Part shown: one piece after another, positions 1 through 10,040 of the stretch
Layout: every line of letters begins with the position of its first letter
How positions within the stretch are numbered: the first letter of the stretch is position 1
Assembly: GCA_025449115.1 (NCBI GenBank)
Contig: JAHLKC010000269.1
Span: 1-25,418, forward strand
Direction of reading: 5' to 3'
Source: Chytridium lagenaria
Taxonomy: Eukaryota; Chytridiomycota; Chytridiomycetes; Chytridiales; Chytridiaceae
Length of the DNA stretch: 25,418 nucleotides
The notes under the pieces: generated by a model
Told to the model about the DNA's origin: nothing
The model's input: the letters and a program-made list of their open reading frames with translations, nothing else
Databases searched by the model: none
Made by a program: the position numbers and the translations under genes

Positions 1-498
1 ATGGAGACGGGGTCGATGCGGATATTATCGGATTTATGGTTTGGTAAGATGGAGAGAAGGCTGCGAGTGCGTTTGATGGAGTGCTTTGTGCGGTGCAGTG
101 CGTGGCGATAAAGAGGGACAGCTATGGACTAGATATGATCCGAGGTTAGCAATCTATCATGGGAAAAAGAATAGACACCAAGCGGAGAATGTATTGAGGA
201 AATTACCATCCGTGTTGACCATTCCAGTGGAGGAGCCTTTGGTGGTGCGGCTGGTGCAGATGATGAGAGGGATCCTGATGATGCGGATGCAGTGGTGGAA
301 GAGGAGAAGGAGAGGGAGAGATTAAACTGGAGCGAGGGGAGCGAGGAGGATAGTGATGATGGTAGAGAGGATGAGAGGGAGCCGAGAAGAGAGGATGACG
401 ACCTCACGACGGCCTTTGCAGCTTCCATGGCTTTCACTTTAGTTTCCTTCCTTTCCTTCACCAACAATGAATATTCGACGAGTGGATACGAGCAGTAG
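1..498 (+). CDS. Unidentified gene, 3' end only, acidic C-terminus (uncertain)
   Basis: A forward frame open from about 175 to the stop at 496-498 ends in a strongly acidic, arginine/glutamate-rich tail (DDADAVVEEEKERER, then EEDSDDGREDEREPRRED) followed by a short hydrophobic stretch. Possible splice sites (donor at 44, acceptor-like AG at 173-174) could link it to coding sequence running in from the left edge, but I could not join the frames with confidence. A second forward frame (86-260) overlaps it, so a one-base break as seen elsewhere in this window is also possible. No domain is recognised. The opposite strand is open too, but reads as serine-rich low-complexity protein, as expected of an antisense shadow of an acidic stretch. 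The gene could also be spurious. Confidence 0.25.
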
Positions 499-752
499 TG
501 ATGCGACAGATAACAACGAAACGGAGGGGGGAAAGAAGTCAAGTCCGTTCCTTTTTATAATATTTAACTTGGGGGTTGGGTTTGGAGTATTTAATATTGG
601 GAGGAGCTTCAAATTGTCAATCCTTTTTGATAGCAGGTTTTGGGGCAACCCGAAGGATTGGGCCACCGAATACAAATTTATTCTTCAGCTCTTGTGGTGT
701 CTTTGGTGTTTTTGGAAACACAGGAAGAATGGAGGAGGGTGTGCCAGGTGGA

Positions 753-781
753 GGGAGGTTGAGGGGAGGGAGGAGGGAGGG
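753..781 (+). other. G-run block with G-quadruplex pattern
   Basis: Five or more runs of at least three guanines separated by one to seven bases occur on the plus strand inside a longer polypurine stretch (about 721-790). This fits the usual pattern for an intramolecular G-quadruplex. It lies downstream of the doubtful first gene. No function can be assigned from sequence. Confidence 0.5.
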
Positions 782-849
782 AGGATTGGGGTGTTGGATT
801 GGACGAGATACGCAAGTGGATGGATGGATGGCTAAGTTTAGAGGATAAT

Positions 850-2150
850 ACGTCTGTGGGCAGGAAGGATTAATTGCCTTTTATACGATTTATTTTAGTG
901 ATTTCTCCCCAATTCTTACGCAGACCAACCAGCTGTAAAAAATGATCTTTTGTTTTCTCATGTGACTTGTGACTGAACAGCTGGCTGACTTGAACTGAGG
1001 ACGACGTGACTGCGGATCCCATATTTGAAAGTTAGTATCACAGGACGTGATCGTCCCCTTGTTTCGAACGCAATGTGGAGGCAATGTCAGCTGAGAGTAC
1101 CCAGGGACTACGTTTTGTAATAAGTTATGCCATAATCCGACCAACACAAACGTTAATAGTAAGTCAACGATGAAACTGCATGGGGGGTGGTTGGTTATAA
1201 GAAAGCCGTAGTTTAATTGATCTCATGATCGATCAATATATATTACTCATTATCAATCTTGTTCACGTTAAAGGAAACATTGCGGCCTGTCAGCCTGGCC
1301 TTATAGAGGCGCCTCCATGACATCATATTTCAGTGCGCATACATAGTATCATATACACACCATGTGTCGATAATGTGTCGATAATGTCTGGAGACTTCAG
1401 AGAAAAAGCGCCACAAAAACGAGGTTATCATGTAGAAGGTGTGATGGCACCCTCTGTCGCCTCAAATTGACATGGTGGAAATTTGCGATAGTTCTTATAT
1501 TCCCCGCATTACTTATGAATTGAAATTAATACTCATCGCGCAGCCGATCAAACCATGAGATGCAGAAGTCGGCGAAATAGACATACGACGGCGAGAAGAT
1601 AGAGGTGACAGAGAAAGTGTTGGGATATACCGAATACCGATGTTAAGGATTTTATGTTCGCTTTGGGTTGAAAAGCAGTTTAAAAAGTTTGGACTTCAAA
1701 TAAGTCAATTTATGATAGTTTAGTCTAACATTCGTAAGCCTCGTCAAATTGAAGGGCTTAAAGTAGAATATCGCTGATATTTTCATAGTATTTGCGTGCA
1801 ATGCACGCATGTGCGGTTTCGTGTCATGAAATACTTGCATTAAACGTCTCGCAAAACAATATCTATTTAAACAATAATATCCAAATATAACAAGTCGAAA
1901 TGTAATTAGTTTTACGATTTTTCATAAGTATATACTCGTCCTGCCATCCTTGAGGCCGAGCTTACAGCTGATTTTGACCAAGCCCCCAACTGGCAAATGA
2001 TTGGGATTATTGTTTGACAATTTCATTTGATGGTGATGACATGGTCCCGTTCATCGGTCGCATCCATTCCCGTCACCTCTAATTTCCTTCCCCTTCAACC
2101 ATCACATACTTCGAAAGTTCCTCTATCCCAAAGCTTTTAAGAGGTTCATT
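850..2150. other. Intergenic, no gene seen
   Basis: AT-rich sequence with only short random open frames on both strands. No splice-site-framed coding stretch, repeat family or RNA gene is recognised. An 11-13 base unit containing TGTCGATAATG is repeated twice in tandem near 1363-1388. Confidence 0.5.
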
Positions 2151-2185
2151 TTGGACAAATATTCTAACTCTTTTCATATTGTCTC

Positions 2186-3092
2186 TTGAACAAGATGGCA
2201 ACATCGTCAAAGATGCTGCACCGATCAAGGTCCAAAACACGGCTCGACCTACTCTCTGCTATAGACGTCACAAGATATTCGATTCAAACTCTATCATTAT
2301 TAACTACCCTTATTTTACGTTTCTTGTTGACGTTTTGTAGATGCTGCCTGGCGATCAAGTTTAATATGGACTACCGCACCGGCCCAATCTTCAAGTATCC
2401 AAAGTCTCATCTCGCCTGGATATTGGCTCTAGCGACTATCCCCAACAGAACTGACCAGCCACCATCCTTGAATGCCCTGATTTGACTTCCAAAACACCAT
2501 CACGCAAGCCCATTCTCGAACAAAAATATCCTAAGCTGAATTATTGCTATTGCTACGGTCGTTGTATGCTATCGGTTTTGTCACGTCGGCTGTGGTGCTC
2601 GACGATTCATGAAGTTTAAAGACGTTCTCGAAAAGAGTCTGGAAGCCATTCGGCCATTGTATTGTATTCACAAAAATCGGCGACTTCAGGCCAAATCTTG
2701 TCATATGGTGGGATATATATGGGTATATCAGCGGATACTCAATGGTAAGAATTGCTTCACGGATATCAATGGACTTTACAGAGTGGCTGAAAAATACGTT
2801 TCGTGAGGTGACTTTAGCAATTAATTACAATGAGTCGAGTTCGACCCTCTTCTCATGGTATTCACTTTCCTATCTACAAGTCTACGTAATACTCTTCACA
2901 ACCTTTCAATTCCCAGGTAATACTTCACACAGTATTGATAATCTTCATTGCACTCACCATCAGATTAATTCTGAAATAGTATCTCACTTCTATCTCTTTG
3001 TACGAATATCCGCATCTGCACTCTTTCTAAAAGCCCTCTTCTTTGTCTTAGAGCCCTCCGCTTCGATATTATCTGTGTGTTTGTGTTGCTAA
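2186..3092 (+). other. Open but unassignable stretch; possible gene relic
   Basis: Several forward frames stay open for 65-115 codons (2186-2485, 2609-2806, 2742-3092). The last contains a tryptophan/tyrosine-rich run (about 2686-2920) and hydrophobic segments. Splice-like sites are present (for example ATG followed by GTAAGAAT near 2743) but no consistent model emerges. There is no clear similarity to the membrane-protein family downstream or to any family I know. It could be a decayed gene, a lineage-specific gene with frame breaks, or chance. Confidence 0.2.
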
Positions 3093-3377
3093 GAGGCGCT
3101 CTCGGTGAGTTTTTTGGCTTATGACGAATCTTAGAGGCGCAATATGTGGTGGGAGGCTAGCGGTCCACTATTTTTTAATTGACGGATTGAATCCGGCTAC
3201 GAAGTCGGTTCGATTCGAGGAAAACCCGGATTTTGCTTTCAGAACTTAACGACTCGCAAACCCGTTCTCGATAATATACGCAAACTTGAAGGGAAGGAAG
3301 CACATGCTATATGCGATGGAAGTGTTGATACCTACGTTGGAGGAGGCGTTCGAGACAGAAGGGTCAGAGACGGCTAT

Positions 3378-3409
3378 TGTGAAAATTTTCACAGTGAGGC
3401 CCTAGGGCC
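3378..3409. repeat. Two back-to-back perfect palindromes
   Basis: TGTGAAAATTTTCACA (3378-3393) is a perfect 16-bp palindrome. Four bases later GGCCCTAGGGCC (3398-3409) is a perfect 12-bp palindrome. Each could bind a dimeric protein or form a hairpin in single strands. They sit in a region without genes, so they could be a regulatory site or the remnant of a mobile element. Confidence 0.6.
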
Positions 3410-3571
3410 CGTCATGCTCAGTCCGTCACCGGTGAATCCCTCGCATCCGACTATGAAAGTATATTCTGACGTTGAAGAGACGTAGGTGATGATGATACTG
3501 GAAGTTGGAATTATTTGGACTTCTGTGGACGCTAAAAAACCGGACTTTTTCGGCAAGGTCGCCGTCTAAAC

Positions 3572-3588
3572 CTCGACGATTCGTCGAG
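3572..3588. repeat. Near-perfect inverted repeat
   Basis: CTCGACGA and TCGTCGAG are exact reverse complements separated by a single T, giving an 8-bp-arm inverted repeat. It lies about 460 bp upstream of the TATA box at 4049. Confidence 0.5.
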
Positions 3589-3951
3589 CCTTCCGGGATA
3601 GTCCTTTCTCGCTAAGGACGGTTATGCGATTCACAGCTGGACATAAATCATTACTTTCTGCCTTGCTCTCTTTTGATTCGGCGTAAGGTGTGTCTATAGA
3701 TGGTACCGAATTAAAATATAGCAGTACGGCATTCGAAAGCGTCGTTTCTTATTAAAGTCACTTCAATCCTCTTCGGAGGACCACTACGTCCATCCCAGCA
3801 CCCCTCATTCATCCCTCATCTCCGATTTCTCCTCACAGATGTGTGATAGACGTTCACCTTCACACAAACCGTCTCGCCTCCCTCCTAACACATCTAAATT
3901 ACAACTTACGCAATTTTCGCAAGAAATCACCCCATCCTCTCCAACCACCTC

Positions 3952-4056
3952 ATTGGCCCAAGCTCACGCACTCCAAAGTTTCTTTTCTAACATCCTGTCA
4001 CTCGGAAAACCTCATTGGCTCATACGAATTCCGCAGTATTTCGGCGAGTATAAAAG
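3952..4056 (+). promoter_or_regulatory. TATA/CCAAT promoter
   Basis: TATAAAAG at 4049-4056 is preceded by two inverted CCAAT boxes (ATTGG at 3952-3956 and 4014-4018). About 30 bp downstream comes a CT/CA-rich stretch (4081-4105) of the kind often seen at fungal transcription starts. The arrangement reads as a strong RNA polymerase II core promoter for a transcript running right. Confidence 0.55.
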
Positions 4057-4079
4057 GGGTTTCTTCCCCCCCTTTATTT

Positions 4080-4890
4080 TTCTTCATTCAATTCAACTCA
4101 CCTCGCCCCAACAATTAGTATCACAAACCCTCCTAATTCTATCTCCGCTCACCTCTCACGACTTCTGCGACCATTGGCTCAAGCGGTGCGACGACAAGAG
4201 GGCGACGACGGGCTACCCTTCAAGACGGGCTCCTCGGAGGTGGCCTTCATGACGGTCTCCTCGGCGACGCCAAGACGGCCTTCATGACGACCATTCCGAG
4301 AGGTGACCTTCAAGATCAAGACGGCTATGGCAAGTCGATTGGTCTTATATATGTATGGTTTCTTGCGTTATATTACTTTTTCTTAATTTTATAACTAACT
4401 TTTTTGTATTCAGTCTCCTCGCAGCCGCGGTAAGGGGGCTTCATGACTCCCCAGCCGGTTATGAACGGCCTCAAGCTATGGACGGCCCCAGGTATAAATG
4501 GGCGTGGAGACGCCACCCGCAAGTTTATGGATGACCTCAAGTTATGGATGGCCCAGTTATGGATGGCCCAAGGTATGTTCCAGGGTAGGTTTGCTGTATT
4601 GTTTTTTTATTCCATCTTTATGTATTAGTTTTTCGTAATGCTTCTTTATTCTGTTATTAGTCATCTACACGTTTCGCACAACCGGGTTGAATCTTGTACC
4701 CGCCGTTGTCGGGCAATATGATGCAAAGTAAACTCGTTTGGTTTCCCGTGATGGACCGCTGGTTCCGGTTTGTCAGGGTAATAACCCCTTGTATGAGACA
4801 TGGATAAACGTTCTTGATTCTTTCTTTCCTTTGTGAATGTTGCTGATGGTGATGGTACTTTTTTGTGCGGTGATAAAAATAAAGTCGTTT
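4080..4890 (+). ncRNA. Candidate spliced transcript with little coding capacity
   Basis: Downstream of the TATA box two textbook introns can be read: 4353-4413 (GTATGG, branch-like CTAAC, TTCAG) and 4573-4660 (GTATGT to TTATTAG). An AATAAA-type signal lies near 4879. The exons contain related degenerate blocks around CTTCATGAC and GGCCT..A, and many ATG codons. The longest spliced reading frames I could make are short and end early (for example an ATG at 4283 stops soon after the first junction). It may be a non-coding RNA, an mRNA with frame breaks, or a mobile-element transcript. The evidence is splice and promoter signals only. Confidence 0.35.
4201..4290 (+). repeat. Degenerate direct repeats in exon 1 of the candidate transcript
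   Basis: A unit of roughly 38 bases is present twice in tandem: TTCAAGACGGGCTCCTCGGAG then GGCCTTCATGACGG, followed by GGTCTCCTCGGCGACGCC and GGCCTTCATGACG. A related block (CTCCTCGCAG to GGCTTCATGACT) starts exon 2 at about 4414. Copies are imperfect, so they are old or under weak constraint. Confidence 0.45.
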
Positions 4891-5472
4891 TCAAATATCC
4901 CAGTCTACAATATCTGCTCTGTTTATTATTCCGCGAATTATCAAAGAATTTAAACGTCTCTATAGAAAAATACCAAAACTCATCCTCAAATATATATTGA
5001 CTTTGAGCTTGAATTTATCTCGTCTGTGAAAATAGGATCTTGCAACTGCTGAATATTCTAAAATTGTTTTATTATTATTTCAGTTATTGTTTGTGGACTT
5101 CCTTATTGCTGCGAGTTACGAAAGTAAAAAACGACGTTCTTTCTTCGAAACAGGTGTTGGGTCTTCACAGTCCTAAAGTCATACCTTTTCGTGGCTGCAG
5201 ATTGCTAAGAATTCTCCATATTCTGTCTAGTCTTGACGTCCAATGTTAGACGTTTAACATTTTCTATATCCCGTAAATTGCGTTTCCGATACGATCGGGA
5301 TGCATAACCCGCAATTTCAGAGCCAGAAAGTTGCACCCTCTTAGCATTCCAATTAAAAGTCGCTCCTTTGGATTACGAATGGGTTAGGAAGAATTGGCAA
5401 TCCAGGGGATTTTCAAAGACGGAAAGCCACGAATCTGTAAGAAGGACTTACGAAGATGCGACCAGCGCTGGA

Positions 5473-6871
5473 ATGGGCCACGCTAAAGAATCCAAGGATC
5501 CCGATGGTGAGAGTAAACGCACTTCCTTCTTGCTGGAGATTGTCGATGCTGATGTTTTCACCTTATAGACTGCTTCTTTGCTCAGATACTGGACTGCGAG
5601 GGCATAGTACCTGGAATAGTGCTTTTCACGAGGATCATGGCAGCGTTTGGATGGTTGGCGGTGTTCTTTACGTCGATATCGTTCGGCATGTCCCTTTTAT
5701 CAAATTCAAGGCAAGACAAGGCCGCACGGCAGAGATGGAAGATGCTTTCTCCTTCCTTTGTGGATCGGTTGCCATTTTTAAATCAACTTAGTCCGTTCCA
5801 GTTCTTTCTGTTTGCCAACATCATCAGCGCATTGCTCAGCTCCATTGGTCTGACATTGTCCGCCTTTATGAACGTGAGCTCCTTTTGTTTTTTGTAAGTG
5901 CCGTTACCTACATTTTCCTGCTCAATATAATAACCTCCCAACATACAAAGTATAATAATGGGATCGCGAAACTTTCTTATCTTGGCCGGTATTGCCGTGT
6001 TTATCGACATGGTGCGTTTCAATCTACAACTGCTGGAAGTCTTATACCTTTTATCTATAGGTACTTGGCATAAACCCAGAACGAATATCCTATCATCCCG
6101 CGACTTCGTGCGATCAACGCCATAGCCAATTCTGTCATGGTGCCCATTGCCACAGCGGGTCTATTTTATCAAGGATACAGATCCGACATTGTTCATTTCG
6201 TTGACCCATCTCCGTCAAGTAAGAAATCCTACCCAGTAATCGTTGCAGTTTCTTCAGTAGTTTACTGGAGCGCCATATTACTTCCATTTTTCCTATCATT
6301 CTACTCTCTGCGTTTGTTTCAAAAGAGAGTTCATGAATTGCTGGACCAACGTCGTTTGGTCAACATGGCGAAGAAACACTCATGAAGAAGAAGGGTGAGG
6401 CTGGAAAGAGCTGCGTCGCGCTGGACGTGACGGCTCCGTTGCAATTATCAAGCAACTCGGTTCGTTCCGCGAATTTGTGTAAGCATCGCCATGAATCTAC
6501 AGAGGTCAGGGATTCGTTGAAAGCAAGCATTTTTATGCTCAAGACTACCGTTGTCGCGCTGGGTCTGTTAAACGTATACTCCATCTTTGCAGCTGCTTCG
6601 GGACTAGTGGCGGCGATACCGCGGTGGTCCGTTTATTATCTCACGATGCTTATTCACTGGAGGTAAATCTACCTTCCACCTTAATCTACACGCTATTTTC
6701 ATTCTATATTATTGACATAATTCTTCATTTTTCTCAGTGGACCTCATATGTTTGGTCGCAGTGGGTATAATGGCGTTTATCAGAGAGGCCAAACGCATCA
6801 TGGGATCGAGTCGAGAAAAAAGTCATACGTCCATTTTCTCGTCTTCTTTTGACGGCATCAGCCATAAATAA
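5473..6871 (+). CDS. Multi-pass membrane protein, family copy A (7-TM type)
   Basis: Tentative exons are 5473-5506, 5569-5893, 5951-6011, 6080-6662 and 6738-6871. The start ATG at 5473 gives about 11 residues before the family signature CFFAQILDCEGIVPGIVLF. Hydrophobic segments follow in the order TM1 (RIMAAFGWLAVFF region), TM2 (FFLFANIISALLSS), TM3-TM4 flanking a YQGYRSD motif, TM5 (VIVAVSSVVYWSAILLPFF), a basic loop, TM6 and TM7 (LICLVAVGIMAFI), then a serine-rich tail. This resembles receptor-like 7-TM topology with a long third inner loop, but I recognise no named family. Two frame problems exist. After AKKHS the frame shifts by one at 6375-6385, which one extra A in an A-run would repair. 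The last intron also joins in the wrong phase for the TM7 exon. Copy B downstream supports the model. Confidence 0.7.
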
Positions 6872-7640
6872 AGGGATGAACAACTTTACTATACCTTTGA
6901 AGGCATAGTGCAATGTACATACTAAATTGCTTTTACGTTTAAGTTAGCGTACTGATGATAAAGACCCACCTGGCGCCACAGCCGCATAGCTTACTAACTT
7001 TTATTAAGCTTTTTAAGTTTATAGCATTATTATTACGGTAAATATTATTAGCGTTCCTCATGAAATTATGGATTTAATTAAGCCGACAACACACAAATTT
7101 AGAGGTTGTAAGCCAAACGGCAAAAAACCTTGCCTTCAAGTGGAAATAAATTAATGAGCCAAGAAGGAGGACGTAAGGAGGAGAGAGCAGCCAATGAAAG
7201 CAGTGCTAACTTCTCACACGACAACCAAAATGGAGTGGAGGAGGCTCGAGGTTGAACGTGGAAGAAAACGACGGACGAGGTGTGACTACAACAACGTACG
7301 AATTTGGGAAAACATCAAATCTCTTTTTTGCCTGCCCGTGTGGCGCTCTCGTTTTTGCATGAGAAATACATTGAAGCACCCAATCAGTGTGCGTGCGATG
7401 GGCTCAAAGTGAGTATGGCGTGAAGGGTGCCATTTCAGCGTTTTGCTTTGTGCACAAAAGAAGGGGACGTGGAACAGATGCGCAAGCTTGTGAGCGTTGA
7501 GCGCGAAGAGGAGGGAGTACGAGAAGCAACAAATAAAAAAAAAGGTTTTGAGTGCACAAAATCAAAGTTGAATAAATAACACGAACTTGTCACATCTGCG
7601 TTTGGGTGCTCAAAACGGAAGCCTTCAACTTCAGGTGACT
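6872..7640. other. Intergenic between membrane-protein copies A and B
   Basis: No coding frame with family resemblance is found. The 7140-7560 part is purine-rich and presumably holds the promoter and 5' leader of copy B. No TATA box as clear as those at 4049 or 11781 is visible. Confidence 0.45.
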
Positions 7641-7712
7641 TTTAGTGGCAGTTCGTCAGGGGCTTCTGTCTGAATCTACGTATCCAGAGGATTAAAGATC
7701 TACACCATCTTT

Positions 7713-9436
7713 CTAAGAGGCATCTCCGTCGACGACAACGGTATACATGACTCTCTTCCCAACGATGCAAGTGAGTTGCTGTAGAGAAAAATAAAACGCC
7801 ATTCTTCATGCTAATACCAGTCTTGCAGATTGCTACTATGCGCAGATCCTCGACTGCAAGAATACAATACCCGGCTTTTACCTGTTTGGTAAGCATGCAT
7901 CCCATCGTGTTCTCTGTGCTCACTATGCTTTGAAAGCCCAGCTTTTGACAGTGATCGCATGGCTCTCTGTGGTATTAGGACTGGTGGATGTCGGCCTGTC
8001 TGTCTGGCTGAAGCGTGCAAAAGCTGCCACTAGAGGCAGCAGGGTGCCGGGGCTCTTGGACTTTAGCAAATTCGAGTACTTCTTACTCTGTTTTACTGTC
8101 GTGGGTCTGATCAGTGGCGTCGCGATGTCTCTGACGACTTTCGTAAACATTTCATCCAAGCTTTTTTAGTGAGTATCCTCTCTGTTTCTTTCTTTACACC
8201 TACTGCTACAGTTGGTCACCCTCCTTTTGTTATACGTATGCGTCATGGCTAACAATTAAATCCAGCGCTTTGATGGGAACTCGAAACGTCATCATGTTCA
8301 TCGCCATCATGGTTTACGTTGACATGGTGAGTAGCTATTCAATGTCAACACATGTCTGACATATATCCTCAGGTCCTTCAAACAAACTCTTTTCAAAATA
8401 GGGTCTTGGAACAACGCTCTACCTCAGGCTGCTTTTAATTCCTGTGGGCATCACCTTCGGAATGTTCAATTACCAGGGATACATGTCAGACTACACCCAT
8501 TACGAGGACACCTCATTGGCGGCGGAGCGCCGATTCAATCTCGTCGTGGCTCTTGCTGCCGTCATGTGGCAGCTCAGCTTTGTTCTGCTCTTGGTCTTCA
8601 TCATCATCGCGAGGCGCACGTTTACCCGATATCTTACCGACGTCATTCTGCCCGAAATTGAGCGCGAGAAGAGTTCAACAGGATGGAACTCCCAAAGCGG
8701 TGGAGATTCCGGCGGCAAGGGAAGCACGAACAGCTGGACGGCCTAAAAAATAAAAAGAAGTTGAGTACTTCAATGCCGGCTAACGGAGGAGGGTCTGGTG
8801 GGAAAAAGTTCAAGTCAAAGTCTACAGCTATGGCATCCGCTCTTCGCTCAGGCATCATTACTTTGAGATGGCTAGGATTTGGCGTCATGGTCTTCATTTT
8901 GTATTCGCTTTTTTTTACCTTGGCCATTCTCTACATTGGAACTCCCTTCCCTGTTTACTTTTTCACTCTTTTTATCAACTGGAGGTATGTTTATTTGCTT
9001 TGATTTGTTGGCGTTCAAACCGTTAAACTTACTATACAAATATCTTAGCACCCCATTCGTGTTTGGATTTATCGTCTTCATAGTCGTTTTCGTCAGATCA
9101 GTCAACCAGATTCGGGACCATCAAGAACAGCAACAAGAAGACGAGGAAGAAGCTCGCTCGCCTTCCGATGTCGCGCTTCCGTATTCTCTCCCTTCCAACA
9201 ACTCGAATCACAGCTATCCACCTCCGATTCAGCAAATCGCAACTTTGCCGACGACAAACCCAATTCAAGCATTCTACAACCCGTCTCTATCCGAATATCC
9301 TTCAAATGTCCCATCGCGTCCGATGGTTATCAACACTGGGGCAAGACGCGACAGATTTGAACCGGCTGACCCAGAAATTCACTTCACGACTTCTCCACCT
9401 GTTAACTCGAACCCTAGTTACGCTCGCTTCAAGTAG
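7713..9436 (+). CDS. Multi-pass membrane protein, family copy B (7-TM type)
   Basis: Exons 7829-7888, 7937-8168, 8266-8326, 8402-8984 and 9049-9436 splice cleanly, with an uncertain first exon ending at 7740 in GACGACAACG; I could not find its ATG. The signature CYYAQILDCKNTIPGFYLF is followed by TM1 (LLTVIAWLSVVLGLVDVGL), TM2 (FLLCFTVVGLISGVAM), TM3 (IMFIAIMVYVDM), TM4 (LLLIPVGITFGMF) with the shared YQGYMSD motif, TM5 (VVALAAVMWQLSFVLLLVF), a Gly/Ser/Lys-rich loop, TM6 (FGVMVFILYSLFFTLAIL), TM7 (FGFIVFIVVFVR) and a Gln/Glu then Pro/Ser-rich tail of about 110 residues. One frame change (-1) is needed in the loop before the stop at 8744-8746. It is homologous to copy A along its length. Predicted location is a membrane and the function is unknown; a receptor-like role is only inferred from topology. 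Confidence 0.75.
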
Positions 9437-10040
9437 TCTGTTTGAACACCACATTATGATTTCTTTATTCCTCTTTTCTTTCTTTGTTACCCATGTATGT
9501 ACAAAATGCTTTTCTTTGCTTTCTTCATACCGTTGCGCGTTTTGGCGTAAAAACATTTTTCACGATTCTTTCTCAATTCCGTATATCTTTGCCGGTTTCT
9601 TTCTGGTCTTTTTTGAGGGCATTTTTATATGTTTTTCTCTTTTTTACCTTTTCCCCTGAACTCATTAATACACGACTGTGCGTCGGCCAACTTTGAGGAC
9701 ACTCAACGCTGGCCCCATTGATAAACTCTCACTGATACATGTTGACCTCATGTTGACCTCATCTCAGTTTTTTCGAGAACCTAATAAACAGTTACAAAGT
9801 ATTCAAGGATTTACTGGTCGAAAAACACACACGAAAATTCTTATCTGAGTTCTCTATTTTACAATACAAAAAAGATAAGCACCAGGAAAAAATTATGTGG
9901 AAAAAGAAAAAGAACAAAAAAACTGCGGGCAACACACCCTTGGGAACCTAAAGACCAATAAAAACCCCTTTTTAACCGTTCACGTTGAACGACGCTGAAC
10001 GTGGAAAATGCGGGGCTGCGGCCAAGGAGTTTCGTTGGAC
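9437..10040. other. Intergenic between copies B and C
   Basis: T-rich 3' flank of copy B with several possible polyadenylation signals (for example AATAAA at 9783). A tandem duplication of ATGTTGACCTC lies at 9739-9761. No gene is seen. Confidence 0.5.

Larger units (their letters stand above)
3093..3950. other. Intergenic with palindromes, no gene seen
   Basis: No convincing coding frame. The stretch holds two adjacent perfect palindromes (3378-3409) and a third near-palindrome (3572-3588), listed separately. The right end leads into the promoter-like block before 4060. Confidence 0.5.

Noticed and set aside
129..542. Serine-rich open frame on the minus strand
   Set aside because: It is the antisense of the acidic plus-strand stretch; long runs of S/L with no domain indicate a compositional shadow.
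1363..1388. Short tandem duplication as a CRISPR or satellite start
   Set aside because: Only two copies of about 11 bases; chance-level, as is the duplication at 9739-9761.
3195..3240. tRNA-like T-arm (GGTTCGATTC) in this region
   Set aside because: The flanking bases do not form the five-pair T-stem, and no acceptor stem or anticodon arm can be folded around it.
5473..9436. STE3-type pheromone receptors (mating locus)
   Set aside because: The topology is similar, but the signature motifs of basidiomycete STE3 receptors are not recognisable and no lipopeptide pheromone precursor (CaaX) gene is seen nearby.
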